From Mycobacterium paragordonae (lineage in GTDB: Bacteria > Actinomycetota > Actinomycetes > Mycobacteriales > Mycobacteriaceae), in contig NZ_CP025546.1 of NCBI RefSeq assembly GCF_003614435.1, positions 1,302,001 through 1,366,000 of the forward strand: 64,000 nucleotides of DNA, given 5' to 3'. A program made the position numbers and the translations under genes. Positions 41,316-49,408 of this stretch are shown here, one piece after another (positions within the stretch are counted from its first letter, which is position 1; every line of letters begins with the position of its first letter). The notes under the pieces were generated by a model. It did not search any database. It worked only from the letters and a program-made list of their open reading frames with translations, and was not told the origin of the DNA.

Positions 41316-42209
41316 TCAGCTGACTAGAGCCAGCGGCGCCCCGCTGACCACCCGGCTGCGTTGTCCGTGCACGTCCACGGGCACGTCGCCCATCAGCGTG
41401 ACCCGGTTCATCAGCCGGTACTGGTCGTCGTAGTCGTCGACGGCTCGGTGCTGGGTGGCCCGGTTGTCCCAGATGGCCACGTCACCGGGCTGCCAGTTCC
41501 ATCGGATGGTGTTCTCCGGCAGGGTGATTCGGTTCTGCAGCAACTCGAACAGCGCGCTGGATTCCCGGCTGTCCAGGCCGATAAGGCCCCGCACGAAGTC
41601 ACCGGCGACCAGGGTTCGTTCGCCTGTCTCGGGGTGGACCCGCACCACCGGATGCTCGGTCTGGAAGTCGGTCTTCTCGAAGGCCTGCCGGAACGCGCGC
41701 TGCAGGTCGGTCATCTGCTGGAGCTCGCTCTGGACGTAGTCGTAGCGGTTGGTGTGCAGCGCCCACAGATTGTCGGCCAGACACTTCAGTGGTTCGGGCA
41801 ACTCGGCGTAGGCCGTCGCGGTGTTGGCCCACAGCGTCGAACCGCCGTAACTGGGCAGCGTGACCGCCCGCAGGATCGAGGCGGCCGGGTAGTTGGCGGC
41901 AAACGTGACGTCGGTGTGCCAGCGGTTGGCCTTGCCGAACTCGGAGTTGATCGGGGTGATGACCGGGGCGTCCGGTGCCAGCGAGGCGGCGGCCGGGTGG
42001 CCGATCGGAGTGCCGAGCAGCCCGGCGAACGCGAGCTGCTCCCGGTCGTCGAGGTGATGCTGATCGCGGAAGAAGATCACCTTGTGGGTCAACAGCGCGG
42101 CGCGGATCTGCTCCACGACCGCGGGGGAGAGGTCTCCGCCCAGGCGAACGCCGTTGATCTCCGCGCCGATGCGGCTGCCCAGTTTCTGGACTGCTATCAG
42201 GTTTGTCAT
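41316..42209 (-). CDS. TauD/TfdA Fe(II)/2-oxoglutarate dioxygenase (Rv3406 orthologue)
   Basis: 297 aa. The facial triad is His98 and Asp100 in NRWHTDVTF plus the distal His in [14 protein letters not shown]; Arg for 2-oxoglutarate in the RLMNRVTL region. It resembles M. tuberculosis Rv3406 most closely, an alkyl sulfatase that releases sulfate and is known to inactivate some DprE1 inhibitors. ATG at 42209. It carries its own palindromic operator 26-41 bp upstream and follows the second paralogue on the same strand. Confidence 0.95.
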   Translation of the reverse strand: MTNLIAVQKLGSRIGAEINGVRLGGDLSPAVVEQIRAALLTHKVIFFRDQHHLDDREQLAFAGLLGTPIGHPAAASLAPDAPVITPINSEFGKANRWHTDVTFAANYPAASILRAVTLPSYGGSTLWANTATAYAELPEPLKCLADNLWALHTNRYDYVQSELQQMTDLQRAFRQAFEKTDFQTEHPVVRVHPETGERTLVAGDFVRGLIGLDSRESSALFELLQNRITLPENTIRWNWQPGDVAIWDNRATQHRAVDDYDDQYRLMNRVTLMGDVPVDVHGQRSRVVSGAPLALVS

Positions 42210-42234
42210 CGCTGTTCCTTTACGGAAGAGGGGT

Positions 42235-42278
42235 GTAGTCAGCTGACTACATAACAGCGAGTGTAGTCAGTTGACTAC
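42235..42278. promoter_or_regulatory. two TetR-type operators ahead of the Rv3406 orthologue
   Basis: GTAGTCAGCTGACTAC (42235-42250) is a perfect 16-bp palindrome; GTAGTCAGTTGACTAC (42263-42278) is the same with one central change and overlaps the end of the upstream paralogue gene. Both match the sites at the TetR promoter region (43199-43239). Confidence 0.85.
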
Positions 42279-43171
42279 GCCACGGCAAGGGGGGCGCCGC
42301 TGATCACCCGACTGCGCTCACCGCGGGCGTTGACCGGCACGTCGCCGAGCAGCGTGACGCGGTGCATGAGCCGGTGCTGGTTGTCGTAGTCGTCGACCGC
42401 GCGATGCTGGGTGGCGCGGTTGTCCCAGATGGCCACGTCGCCCGGCTCCCAACTCCAGCGAATTGTGTTCTCCGGCTGAGTTATTCGACGCTGCAACAGT
42501 TCGAAGAGGACGTCGGAGTCATGCGGGTCCAGTCCGGCGAAGCTGCGCACGAAGTTGCCGAGCAGCAGGGTGTTTTCGCCGGTCTCCGGGTGCACCCGCA
42601 GCACCGGATGTTCGGTGCGGAAGTCCGGCTGCTGAAACCCGGTAACCATGGCCCGCTGGGCGTCGGTCAGCGATTCCAGGTCGGCCTCGCTGACCGCGTA
42701 GTCGAACTTGTTGGTGTGCAGCCCCCACAGGTTCTCGACGAGATCCTTGAGCGGCCCGGGCAGGCCGTCGTAGGCGGCAGCGGTGTTCGCCCACAGGGTG
42801 GTACCGCCGTAAGCGGGAAGGGTGACCGCGCGCAGGATCGAGGCCGCCGGCGGGTTGGCGGCGAACGTCATGTCGGTGTGCCAGGCCGTGGCCTTACCCC
42901 ACTCGGAGTTGATCGGCGTGATGATCGGGCCCTTGGCGCCGAACGCTGCCGCGGCCGGGTGGCCGACCGGGGTGCCCAACAGTTCGGCGAACGCCAGTTG
43001 TCCGTCGTCGTCGAGGTGGTGCTGGCCGCGGAAGAAGATGACCTTGTGGGTCAGCAACGCCTGGTGGATTTCATCGACGGCGCCCTGGTCCAGGTCGCCG
43101 CCCAGGTGCACCCCGTCGAGGCGGGCGCCGATCCGGCTGCTCAGCTTGGTGACGGTAACCGCTTGTGTCAT
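42275..43171 (-). CDS. second TauD/TfdA Fe(II)/2-oxoglutarate dioxygenase
   Basis: 298 aa, tandem paralogue of the following gene. Triad in TAWHTDMTF and [14 protein letters not shown]. The substrate-side segment differs from the Rv3406 orthologue (SEWGKATAW versus SEFGKANRW, and a different 160-180 loop), suggesting altered substrate preference. ATG at 43171, divergent from the TetR gene with operators between. Confidence 0.94.
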   Translation of the reverse strand: MTQAVTVTKLSSRIGARLDGVHLGGDLDQGAVDEIHQALLTHKVIFFRGQHHLDDDGQLAFAELLGTPVGHPAAAAFGAKGPIITPINSEWGKATAWHTDMTFAANPPAASILRAVTLPAYGGTTLWANTAAAYDGLPGPLKDLVENLWGLHTNKFDYAVSEADLESLTDAQRAMVTGFQQPDFRTEHPVLRVHPETGENTLLLGNFVRSFAGLDPHDSDVLFELLQRRITQPENTIRWSWEPGDVAIWDNRATQHRAVDDYDNQHRLMHRVTLLGDVPVNARGERSRVISGAPLAVA

Positions 43172-43198
43172 CTTCAGTCCCTTTTCCGGCGATCTGGT

Positions 43199-43239
43199 GT
43201 AGTCAGGTGACTACCACGTTAACGTAGACGTGTGACTAC
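43199..43239. promoter_or_regulatory. two TetR-type operators in the divergent promoter region
   Basis: GTAGTCAGGTGACTAC (43199-43214) keeps both arms of the palindrome. GTAGACGTGTGACTAC (43224-43239) is a weaker copy that overlaps the TetR start codon, as expected for autorepression. Confidence 0.8.
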
Positions 43240-43801
43240 ACGGACGGCAAGCGTTTCGCGCGGCGCGATTCCCACCGGTCGGGAAGAGGTGGCCGCCGCG
43301 GTGCTGCAGGCGGCCGCCGACCTGTTCGCCGAGCGCGGACCCGCCGCAACCTCGATCCGTGACATCGCCGCTCGATCAAAGGTGAACCACGGCTTGGTTT
43401 TTCGGCACTTCGGCACGAAGGAGAAACTGGTCGGCGCGGTGCTCGACCACCTGAGTGCGGCCACCACCGGGGCGCGGCAGCGCGGTGCCCCGGAGGCGGA
43501 GGTGGAGCAAGCCGTGGAACGGCACATGCGGGTGATCGCCCGCACGCTGCTGGACGGCTATCCGGTCGGGCAGCTGCAGACGCAGTTTCCCGGCATGGCG
43601 CAGCTGCTCGAGGCGGTGCGCCCGCAATTTCCCGATGATCGCAGTGCGCGGCTGGCGGTGGCCAATGCGGCTGCCCTGCAATTCGGTTGGCGGCTTTTCG
43701 AGCCGTTCCTGCGGGCGTCGACCGGGCTGGACGACCTGACGGACGACGAGCTGCGGCAGTCCGTGATGGCCGAGTTGGCCCGCATGGTCCAACCGCACTG
43801 A
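43232..43801 (+). CDS. TetR family regulator (Rv3405c orthologue)
   Basis: 189 aa. N-terminal HTH: REEVAAAVLQAAADLFAERGPAATSIRDIAARSKVNHGLVFRHFGTKEKLVGAVLDHL (about 12-68). The C-terminal ligand domain is of the usual TetR_C type. In M. tuberculosis Rv3405c represses the divergent Rv3406, and the same gene pair is seen here with a duplicated target. GTG start lies inside an operator copy. Confidence 0.93.
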   Translation: MTTRTASVSRGAIPTGREEVAAAVLQAAADLFAERGPAATSIRDIAARSKVNHGLVFRHFGTKEKLVGAVLDHLSAATTGARQRGAPEAEVEQAVERHMRVIARTLLDGYPVGQLQTQFPGMAQLLEAVRPQFPDDRSARLAVANAAALQFGWRLFEPFLRASTGLDDLTDDELRQSVMAELARMVQPH

Positions 43802-43816
43802 GTCGCCGCTGAGCCC

Positions 43817-43834
43817 TGCGCCGCCTGCGGCGCA
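43817..43834. terminator. GC-rich hairpin after the TetR gene
   Basis: TGCGCCGC (43817-43824) and GCGGCGCA (43827-43834) form an 8-bp stem with a 2-base loop 16 bp after the stop; CCCTGCG and CGCAGGG nearby extend the fold. No T-run follows, so termination is only possible. Confidence 0.45.
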
Positions 43835-43891
43835 AGAATTCCGCAGGGATTTCCCAAAGATCTGGTGAGCGATTCGTCCGAAACTTTGCTC

Positions 43892-44527
43892 ATGATGACT
43901 AAGGCAGCAAAGCACTTCGGGTTCGCGGGCGCGCTGGCAACGCTGGCCACCGCATCGCTGATCGCCTATCCCTCTGTGGCGCAGGCCAATCCGGGCGGCG
44001 ATGGCGCCCGGATGTATGGCAACCCCGCAGCGGCAGCACCATTCTGGCGCCGCCAGCACGACAACATGGCCTGCGCTGAGGTCGCGGTGGCCGATGTGGT
44101 CGGTGAGATCACCGGCAACGAGCCAACCGAGGACGAGGTCAAGGCGGTGGCCGCGAACACCCCGAACTCGGCTGGGACCGGACCGATCTTCAACGGCAAC
44201 GGCACCGACCCTTGGGACGTAGCGGTTCTGTTGGGGCACTATGGAATTCCGAGCGTCCGGGGCCAGTTCACCATTGGGACGCTGGCACCGGAGTTGGGTG
44301 CCGGCCGCAAAGTGCTCGCCGCGGTCAACGGCGAGACGCTGTGGAATCAGCCCGGCGACCATGCCCACGAAGACCACTTCGTCGTCGTCACCGGCATCGA
44401 CACCGGGGCCGGTGTCGTGCATCTCAACGACAGCGGCGTGGATTACGGCCGAGACGAGGTCGTTCCTTTCGCCGTCTTCGAAGCGTCGTGGGCCACCAGC
44501 AGCCACTTTGCCGTCATAGCCAAGTAA
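43892..44527 (+). CDS. secreted C39-like cysteine peptidase-fold protein
   Basis: 211 aa. Signal peptide MMTKAAKHFGFAGALATLATASLIAYPSVAQA with cleavage after AQA. The mature part has the papain-like pattern: Gln-x5-Cys in RRQHDNMACAEVAVADV, His in HEDHFVVVTGID and a following Asn/Asp in VVHLNDSGVDYG. This fits peptidase C39-like proteins of actinobacteria; substrate unknown. ATG at 43892 or 43895 gives the cleanest signal peptide; a GTG at 43865 is also in frame. Confidence 0.85.
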   Translation: MMTKAAKHFGFAGALATLATASLIAYPSVAQANPGGDGARMYGNPAAAAPFWRRQHDNMACAEVAVADVVGEITGNEPTEDEVKAVAANTPNSAGTGPIFNGNGTDPWDVAVLLGHYGIPSVRGQFTIGTLAPELGAGRKVLAAVNGETLWNQPGDHAHEDHFVVVTGIDTGAGVVHLNDSGVDYGRDEVVPFAVFEASWATSSHFAVIAK

Positions 44528-44547
44528 CCCCGAAGCCCGCCCCCGAG

Positions 44548-46923
44548 CTACGTCGCCGGCGCCATCCTGGCCAGGCTGCGGCGGTGCAACGGCTCGCGGC
44601 CCGGCGGCTGCGGCGGCGGCGGCAGCAGTGCCTCCCGCGGACGCACCGCGATGGTCGTGGGCTCCTCGGTGCTCAACGTGAGTTCCTCGCCGGCGTGCTG
44701 GATGACCAGCTCGCCACCGGGACCGTCGCGCAAGGTGTACATGACGTTCTCGTGGTCGGCGTCCACCGTCACGCGAAAACCGCGCCAGCGCAACCGGAAT
44801 CGCAACCGGGAGATCCCGTCGGGCAGCTGTGGGTCGATGGACAGCACACCCTCGTCGTCGCGGAGTCCGCCGAAGCCGCCGACCAGCGCCGTCCACGCCC
44901 CGGCCAGCGAGGCCATATGCAGACCGTCGCGGGTGTTGCGGTGCAGATCGCGCAGGTCGATCAGCGCGGCTTCGTAGGCGTAGTCGTGAGCCAGCTCCAG
45001 GTGGCCGACCTCGGCGCACATCACCGCCTGGGTGCAGGCCGACAGCGAGGAATCGCGGACCGTGCGCCGTTCGTAGTAGTCGACGTTGCGCGCTTTCTGT
45101 TCGGCCGTGAATTCGTGGCTCTGCCACTGCATGGCCAGCACCAGATCGGCCTGCTTGATCACCTGCGCCGGGTAGAGCCGCACATACGCCTCGTGCATCA
45201 GCAGCGGGTAGGTGGCGTTGGTCTGGAAGTCCCATTCGGCGAAAGTGGTGAATCCTTCGCACTGTTGGTGGACGCCCAACTCCTCGTCGTAGGGGATGTG
45301 GGCGGCGCCGGCCGCGTCGCGCCACGCGGCCATCTCTTCGGTGGTGACGCCGAGCGCTCCGGCTTTGTCGGGATGGCGCTTGGCCGCGTCGGCGGCGATA
45401 CGCAGGTTGTTGGCCGCCATCAGGTTGGTGAAGACGTTGTCGCGGACGATCGCGGTGTACTCGTCCGGGCCGGTCACCCCGTCCAGGTGCCACACACCGT
45501 GCCGGTCGTGGTGCCCCAGAGACATCCACAGCCGCGCGGTCTCGATCAGCACCGGCAGACCGCACTCCTCCTCCAGGGATTCGTCGCCGGTGACGAGGCG
45601 GTAGCGCTCGAACGCCATCGCGATGTCGGCGTTGATGTGCCAGCCCGCGGTGCCGGCCGGCCAGTATGCCGAGCACTCCTGACCACGGATGGTGCGCCAC
45701 GGGAACGCCGCACCGTCCAGGCCCAATTCGGCCGCCCGCTCCTTGGCCAGGTCCAGCGTCGAGGCGCGCCAGCGCAGGGCGTCGGCCACCGCGTGCGGCA
45801 CCGTGTAGGTAAGCACCGGCAGCACGAATCCCTCGGTGTCCCAGAAGGCGTGGCCGTCGTAGCCGGTCCCGGTGAGGCCCTTGCTGGGGATGGCGCGACG
45901 CTCGGCGCGGGCGCTGGCCTGCAGCAGGTGGAACATCCCGAACCGCACCGCCTGTTGGCTTTCCGGGTCGCCCTCGACTTCGACGTCGGCCGCGTCCCAG
46001 AACAGGTCCAGGTAGGCGCGCTGCCCGTCGAGCAGACCCTGCCAGCCGCTGTAGCGGGCGCTGGACAGCGCCGCGGCGGCCTGGTCCCGCAGCCCCGGGC
46101 GGGACCGCAGGCTGGACCAGCCGTAAGCGAGGTACTTGACGATGCGCAATTTCTGCCCGGGCCGCAGACCGCAGATCACGGTGGTGCGCGCGAGGTCGGC
46201 GCGGACGTCGGTGCTGATCTCGCACCGGCCCGGAACCTCGACCTCGTGGTCCATCGCAGCGGCCATCATCAGCGCGCTGCTGCGGGTGCGGTGCATGAGA
46301 AGCGCTCTGCCCTCGGTGATTTCGTGATCGACGGCCTCCAGCGGGTTCTCCAGGATGGCCGATACCCGGGGGTCGTCGGAGGTCTGCGGCTGGTCCTCGT
46401 TGGTGACCAGCTCGGACTGCACGGTGACCCGGGAGAAATCGTCGATGGCTTCGACCACGTACTCGATGGCGGCGACGCTGCGGTGCACCAGCGACACCAG
46501 CCGGGTGGATGTCACCTTGACCTGTTTGCCGGTGGGGGAGCGCCAATGTGCGCACCGAGTCAGCGTTCCGGCGCGCAGGTCCAGAATTCGCTCGTGGTCC
46601 AGCAGTTCGCCGTAGCGGACGTCGAACGGCTCGTCGTCGACCATCAGCCGGATGATCTTTCCGTTGGTGACGTCGACGACGGTCTGCCCGGCTTCGGGGT
46701 ATCCGTAACCGGCTTCGGCGTACGGCAGCGGCCGGATCTCGTAGAAGGAGTTCAGATAGGTGCCCGGTAGACCGTAGGGTTCGCCCTCGTCGAGGTTGCC
46801 GCGTAATCCTATGTGCCCGTTGGACAATGCGAACAATGACTCCGACTGGGCCAGCAGGTTCAAATTGAGACGGGTCTCGCGGATCTGCCACGGCTCAACC
46901 GGAAACGCTTCCTCAGAAATCAT
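44548..46923 (-). CDS. glycoside hydrolase family 65 phosphorylase/hydrolase (Rv3401 homologue)
   Basis: 791 aa, full GH65 length. Members phosphorolyse trehalose, maltose or kojibiose to glucose and beta-glucose 1-phosphate. N-terminal domain with [28 protein letters not shown]; (alpha/alpha)6 barrel with the catalytic Glu in [41 protein letters not shown] and [19 protein letters not shown]. Overlaps the upstream beta-phosphoglucomutase gene (ATGA), the enzyme that would use its product. Exact sugar unknown. Confidence 0.92.
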   Translation of the reverse strand: MISEEAFPVEPWQIRETRLNLNLLAQSESLFALSNGHIGLRGNLDEGEPYGLPGTYLNSFYEIRPLPYAEAGYGYPEAGQTVVDVTNGKIIRLMVDDEPFDVRYGELLDHERILDLRAGTLTRCAHWRSPTGKQVKVTSTRLVSLVHRSVAAIEYVVEAIDDFSRVTVQSELVTNEDQPQTSDDPRVSAILENPLEAVDHEITEGRALLMHRTRSSALMMAAAMDHEVEVPGRCEISTDVRADLARTTVICGLRPGQKLRIVKYLAYGWSSLRSRPGLRDQAAAALSSARYSGWQGLLDGQRAYLDLFWDAADVEVEGDPESQQAVRFGMFHLLQASARAERRAIPSKGLTGTGYDGHAFWDTEGFVLPVLTYTVPHAVADALRWRASTLDLAKERAAELGLDGAAFPWRTIRGQECSAYWPAGTAGWHINADIAMAFERYRLVTGDESLEEECGLPVLIETARLWMSLGHHDRHGVWHLDGVTGPDEYTAIVRDNVFTNLMAANNLRIAADAAKRHPDKAGALGVTTEEMAAWRDAAGAAHIPYDEELGVHQQCEGFTTFAEWDFQTNATYPLLMHEAYVRLYPAQVIKQADLVLAMQWQSHEFTAEQKARNVDYYERRTVRDSSLSACTQAVMCAEVGHLELAHDYAYEAALIDLRDLHRNTRDGLHMASLAGAWTALVGGFGGLRDDEGVLSIDPQLPDGISRLRFRLRWRGFRVTVDADHENVMYTLRDGPGGELVIQHAGEELTLSTEEPTTIAVRPREALLPPPPQPPGREPLHRRSLARMAPAT

Positions 46924-47702
46924 GTTGTGTCCCCGTCATCGTCATCGCGGTCATCGAGCAGTTCGGCGAGATCGCTCACCACCACGTCGGCGCCATTGTC
47001 GCGCAATTCCTCCGCTTGACCCACCCGGTCTACTCCCACCACGAGTCCGAAGTTACCGGCCCGGCCGGCCTGCACGCCGGAGATTGCGTCCTCGAATACC
47101 GCGGCGGCGTCCGCCTCGACATCGAGCAGTTGCGCACCGCGCAGGTACGAGTCGGGCGCCGGCTTGCCGGCGATGTCCTCTTCGCGCAGCGTCACACCGT
47201 CCACCCGCTGCTGCACGAACCGGTCCAAGCCGGTGATTTCGAGGACGTCGCGGGTGTTGGCACTCGAGGAGACGACCGCGATCTTGAGACCGGCCTCCTT
47301 GACGGCCTCCAGGTAGCGGCGCGACCCGTCGAACACCTTGACCCCGTCTTTGTGCAGAACCGCTTGGAACGCATCGTTTTTCCGGGTGCCCAGGCCGTGG
47401 ACGGTCTCGGCGTCGGCGGGATCGTCGGGGCCGCCGTCGGGCAGTTCGATGTGCCGGCTCTCCAGGAAGGACCGGACGCCGTCCTCGCGTTTCTTGCCGT
47501 CGACGTACTGGCGGTAGTCGGAGTCGGCGTCGAAGGGGACGAACTCGTCACCCGACTGCTCGGCGCGCTGCTTCAGAAAGGCGTCGAACATCTCCTTCCA
47601 AGCCTTGGTGTGCACGCTCGCGGTGTCGGTGAGCACACCGTCGAGGTCGAACAGGCAGGCGCGCACTTTCTCTGGCAGACCGAGCGCAGATACCACTGGC
47701 AC
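46920..47702 (-). CDS. beta-phosphoglucomutase family HAD hydrolase (Rv3400 homologue)
   Basis: 260 aa. Converts beta-glucose 1-phosphate to glucose 6-phosphate. HAD motif I is [27 protein letters not shown] (Asp nucleophile and acid/base Asp), motif [11 protein letters not shown], motif III GKPAPD, motif [14 protein letters not shown]. Tail is Asp-rich. GTG start at 47702 (or 47696) follows GAAGCGGGG; the longer open frame is doubtful. Translationally coupled to GH65. Confidence 0.92.
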   Translation of the reverse strand: MPVVSALGLPEKVRACLFDLDGVLTDTASVHTKAWKEMFDAFLKQRAEQSGDEFVPFDADSDYRQYVDGKKREDGVRSFLESRHIELPDGGPDDPADAETVHGLGTRKNDAFQAVLHKDGVKVFDGSRRYLEAVKEAGLKIAVVSSSANTRDVLEITGLDRFVQQRVDGVTLREEDIAGKPAPDSYLRGAQLLDVEADAAAVFEDAISGVQAGRAGNFGLVVGVDRVGQAEELRDNGADVVVSDLAELLDDRDDDDGDTT

Positions 47703-47776
47703 AACCCCGCTTCCATGTAGTTGGCGATGTAGTTGGCAACACCCCTCCACATGCCCGGTGAGGCGCCGGCGGCAAA

Positions 47777-48175
47777 CTATGAATCTATTAAGCCGTGTTT
47801 GCGTGCCACCTCTTCAAAGCTGCTCCGCACCGCGAGGATCTGCTGAGCATTCAGTGCTGGAGTTATGTGCAATAGCTTCTCGGTAATTGTCTGCCGGAAT
47901 TCTTCGGGCGAAAGCACGTCGAAATATTCGTCACCGGCCACCGACGGATCGTCGTCAACGGGCCCGGAACTGTTCGACAAACGCACCTCCCGTGCGAATT
48001 TCCCTCGATTTCCCTCGTCAATCTCGAAAGACACCTGAGCGCCGCGCACGGCCCGGTTTTTCTCCACTTCCAGGTCATTTACGTGCAAGAACACGTCTTC
48101 GCCACCGATATCGGGGGTTATGAACCCATATCCGCGCACCCCGTCAAACCGCACAATTCTGCCCGTGACCCGCAC
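47777..48175 (-). CDS. cold-shock-domain protein with C-terminal extension
   Basis: 132 aa. The N-terminal 65 residues form a cold-shock domain with RNP1-like GYGFITP and RNP2-like VFLHVNDL ([37 protein letters not shown]). About 60 additional residues ([46 protein letters not shown]) are predicted helical and unlike ordinary 67-aa Csp proteins. Probably an RNA-binding protein. ATG at 48175. Confidence 0.88.
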   Translation of the reverse strand: MRVTGRIVRFDGVRGYGFITPDIGGEDVFLHVNDLEVEKNRAVRGAQVSFEIDEGNRGKFAREVRLSNSSGPVDDDPSVAGDEYFDVLSPEEFRQTITEKLLHITPALNAQQILAVRSSFEEVARKHGLIDS

Positions 48176-48253
48176 CCTTATAACCCCTGATCGATCCGTC
48201 GCCTACTCCGGGAATCATACCGCCGGGCACCGGTCCGATGATCCGGGAGCGAT

Positions 48254-48661
48254 TCAGGTTCCGGCGGCGGTCAGCAACTGCAATGGCGACCGGTCGAAGT
48301 ACACATCATTTCGCGCCAGTCGGTCACCGTGGGCCAGTGCCAGGTCCATGCCGTCGATTTCGACCCAGGTGTCAGGGCCGGCGTCGGCGCCGGTGCGGCG
48401 GAACGTGGCGCGCCACAGGACGGCGGCGCCATCTTCCTCACGCAACGGATACGCCTCGCGCAAGGTCCAGTGCATCTGCCAGCGGTCGAACAGCTTCGTC
48501 AGATAGCGCGACATCGCGTCGGCGCCCTCGACGAAGCCGCGGGTGTTGGGATCGCGATAGCGGACGTCATCGGTGTAACAGTCGACGACGCGCTTGACCT
48601 CCTGGGTGTTCCAGGCTCCGAGCAGCCGTTCGGCCAGGGCGGCGGCGCGTTGGTGGTCCAT
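48254..48661 (-). CDS. NTF2-like (SnoaL) protein
   Basis: 135 aa, one alpha+beta cone domain: LAERLLGAWNTQEVKRVVDCYTDDVRYRDPNTRGFVEGADAMSRYLTKLFDRWQMHWTLREAYPL..DTWVEIDGMDLALAHGDRLARNDVYFD. Similar proteins are hydratases, isomerases or have no known activity. ATG start at 48661. Divergent from a TetR gene 51 bp away. Confidence 0.82.
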   Translation of the reverse strand: MDHQRAAALAERLLGAWNTQEVKRVVDCYTDDVRYRDPNTRGFVEGADAMSRYLTKLFDRWQMHWTLREAYPLREEDGAAVLWRATFRRTGADAGPDTWVEIDGMDLALAHGDRLARNDVYFDRSPLQLLTAAGT

Positions 48662-48673
48662 GATTACCTCCTA

Positions 48674-48684
48674 GAGCAATGCTC
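48674..48684. promoter_or_regulatory. candidate operator between NTF2-like and TetR genes
   Basis: GAGCAATGCTC is an 11-bp palindrome in the 51-bp divergent gap, followed by TATAGAGTGATA. A short TetR-type site is plausible but rests on one copy only. Confidence 0.4.
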
Positions 48685-48712
48685 CAATAGTATAGAGTGA
48701 TACGCTAGCAGT

Positions 48713-49408
48713 GTGGCCGCCACTCGTACAGCCCTCCGTACCGGCGCCGACCGCCGGTCGGCGATCATCGAAGCGGCGCTGAATCGGTTTCTCGCGCAGG
48801 GCATCAGCGCGACGTCACTGCGGCAGATTCAGCGCGACGCGCACGCCAGCAACGGCAGTCTCTTCCACCACTTCCCCAGCAAGGAATCGCTTGCGGGCGC
48901 GGTATACGTCGACTGCGTGACGACCTACCAGCAGGATTTCCTGACCGAGCTCGCCCGGCACGCCGACGCGGAGACGGGCGTGCGGGCCATGGTGGCGATG
49001 CATCTGCGTTGGTGTACCGGTCACCCGGAGATGGCGCGATTCCTCATCACGATGACCGAGCCGGCGGTCCTCGAGACGGCGGCGATCGAGCTGAAGGAGC
49101 TCAACGAGTGCTTCGCGAGCGCACTGCAGGCGTGGTGGCGTCCGCACGCCCACTACGGGACGTTGCGCCCGCTGGGACCCGCGCACAGTCAGGCGCTCTG
49201 GCTGGGTCCGGCTCAGGAGTTGGTACGTGCCTGGCTGCTGGGTGTGCTGGCCGATCCACCGAACGCCGAGGATGCGACGGTGCTCGCCGAGGCCGCGTGG
49301 CTCTGCCTGCGCGCCAACGGTTTACAGCAGGCCGGCGACATCGCCGACCACCGACTTGGCCGCGCCGTAGTAGGCGTAGGCGAGGAAGAAGCTCAGGAAC
49401 GTCAGTAA
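48713..49408 (+). CDS. TetR family regulator
   Basis: 231 aa. HTH region RRSAIIEAALNRFLAQGISATSLRQIQRDAHASNGSLFHHFPSKESLAGAVYVDC (about 14-68). The ligand domain contains WWRPHAHYGTLRPLGPAHSQALWLGPAQELVRAWL. The last 29 residues (after LRANG) are encoded within the opposite-strand PPE gene, giving an 87-bp convergent overlap; the natural C-terminus may once have been shorter. GTG start. Likely controls the divergent NTF2-like gene. Confidence 0.9.
   Translation: MAATRTALRTGADRRSAIIEAALNRFLAQGISATSLRQIQRDAHASNGSLFHHFPSKESLAGAVYVDCVTTYQQDFLTELARHADAETGVRAMVAMHLRWCTGHPEMARFLITMTEPAVLETAAIELKELNECFASALQAWWRPHAHYGTLRPLGPAHSQALWLGPAQELVRAWLLGVLADPPNAEDATVLAEAAWLCLRANGLQQAGDIADHRLGRAVVGVGEEEAQERQ

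Noticed and set aside
43376..46891. 1171-codon minus-strand open frame across several genes
   Set aside because: It is an out-of-frame shadow of GH65 and of the genes on the other strand; its composition is Arg/Gly/Ala noise.
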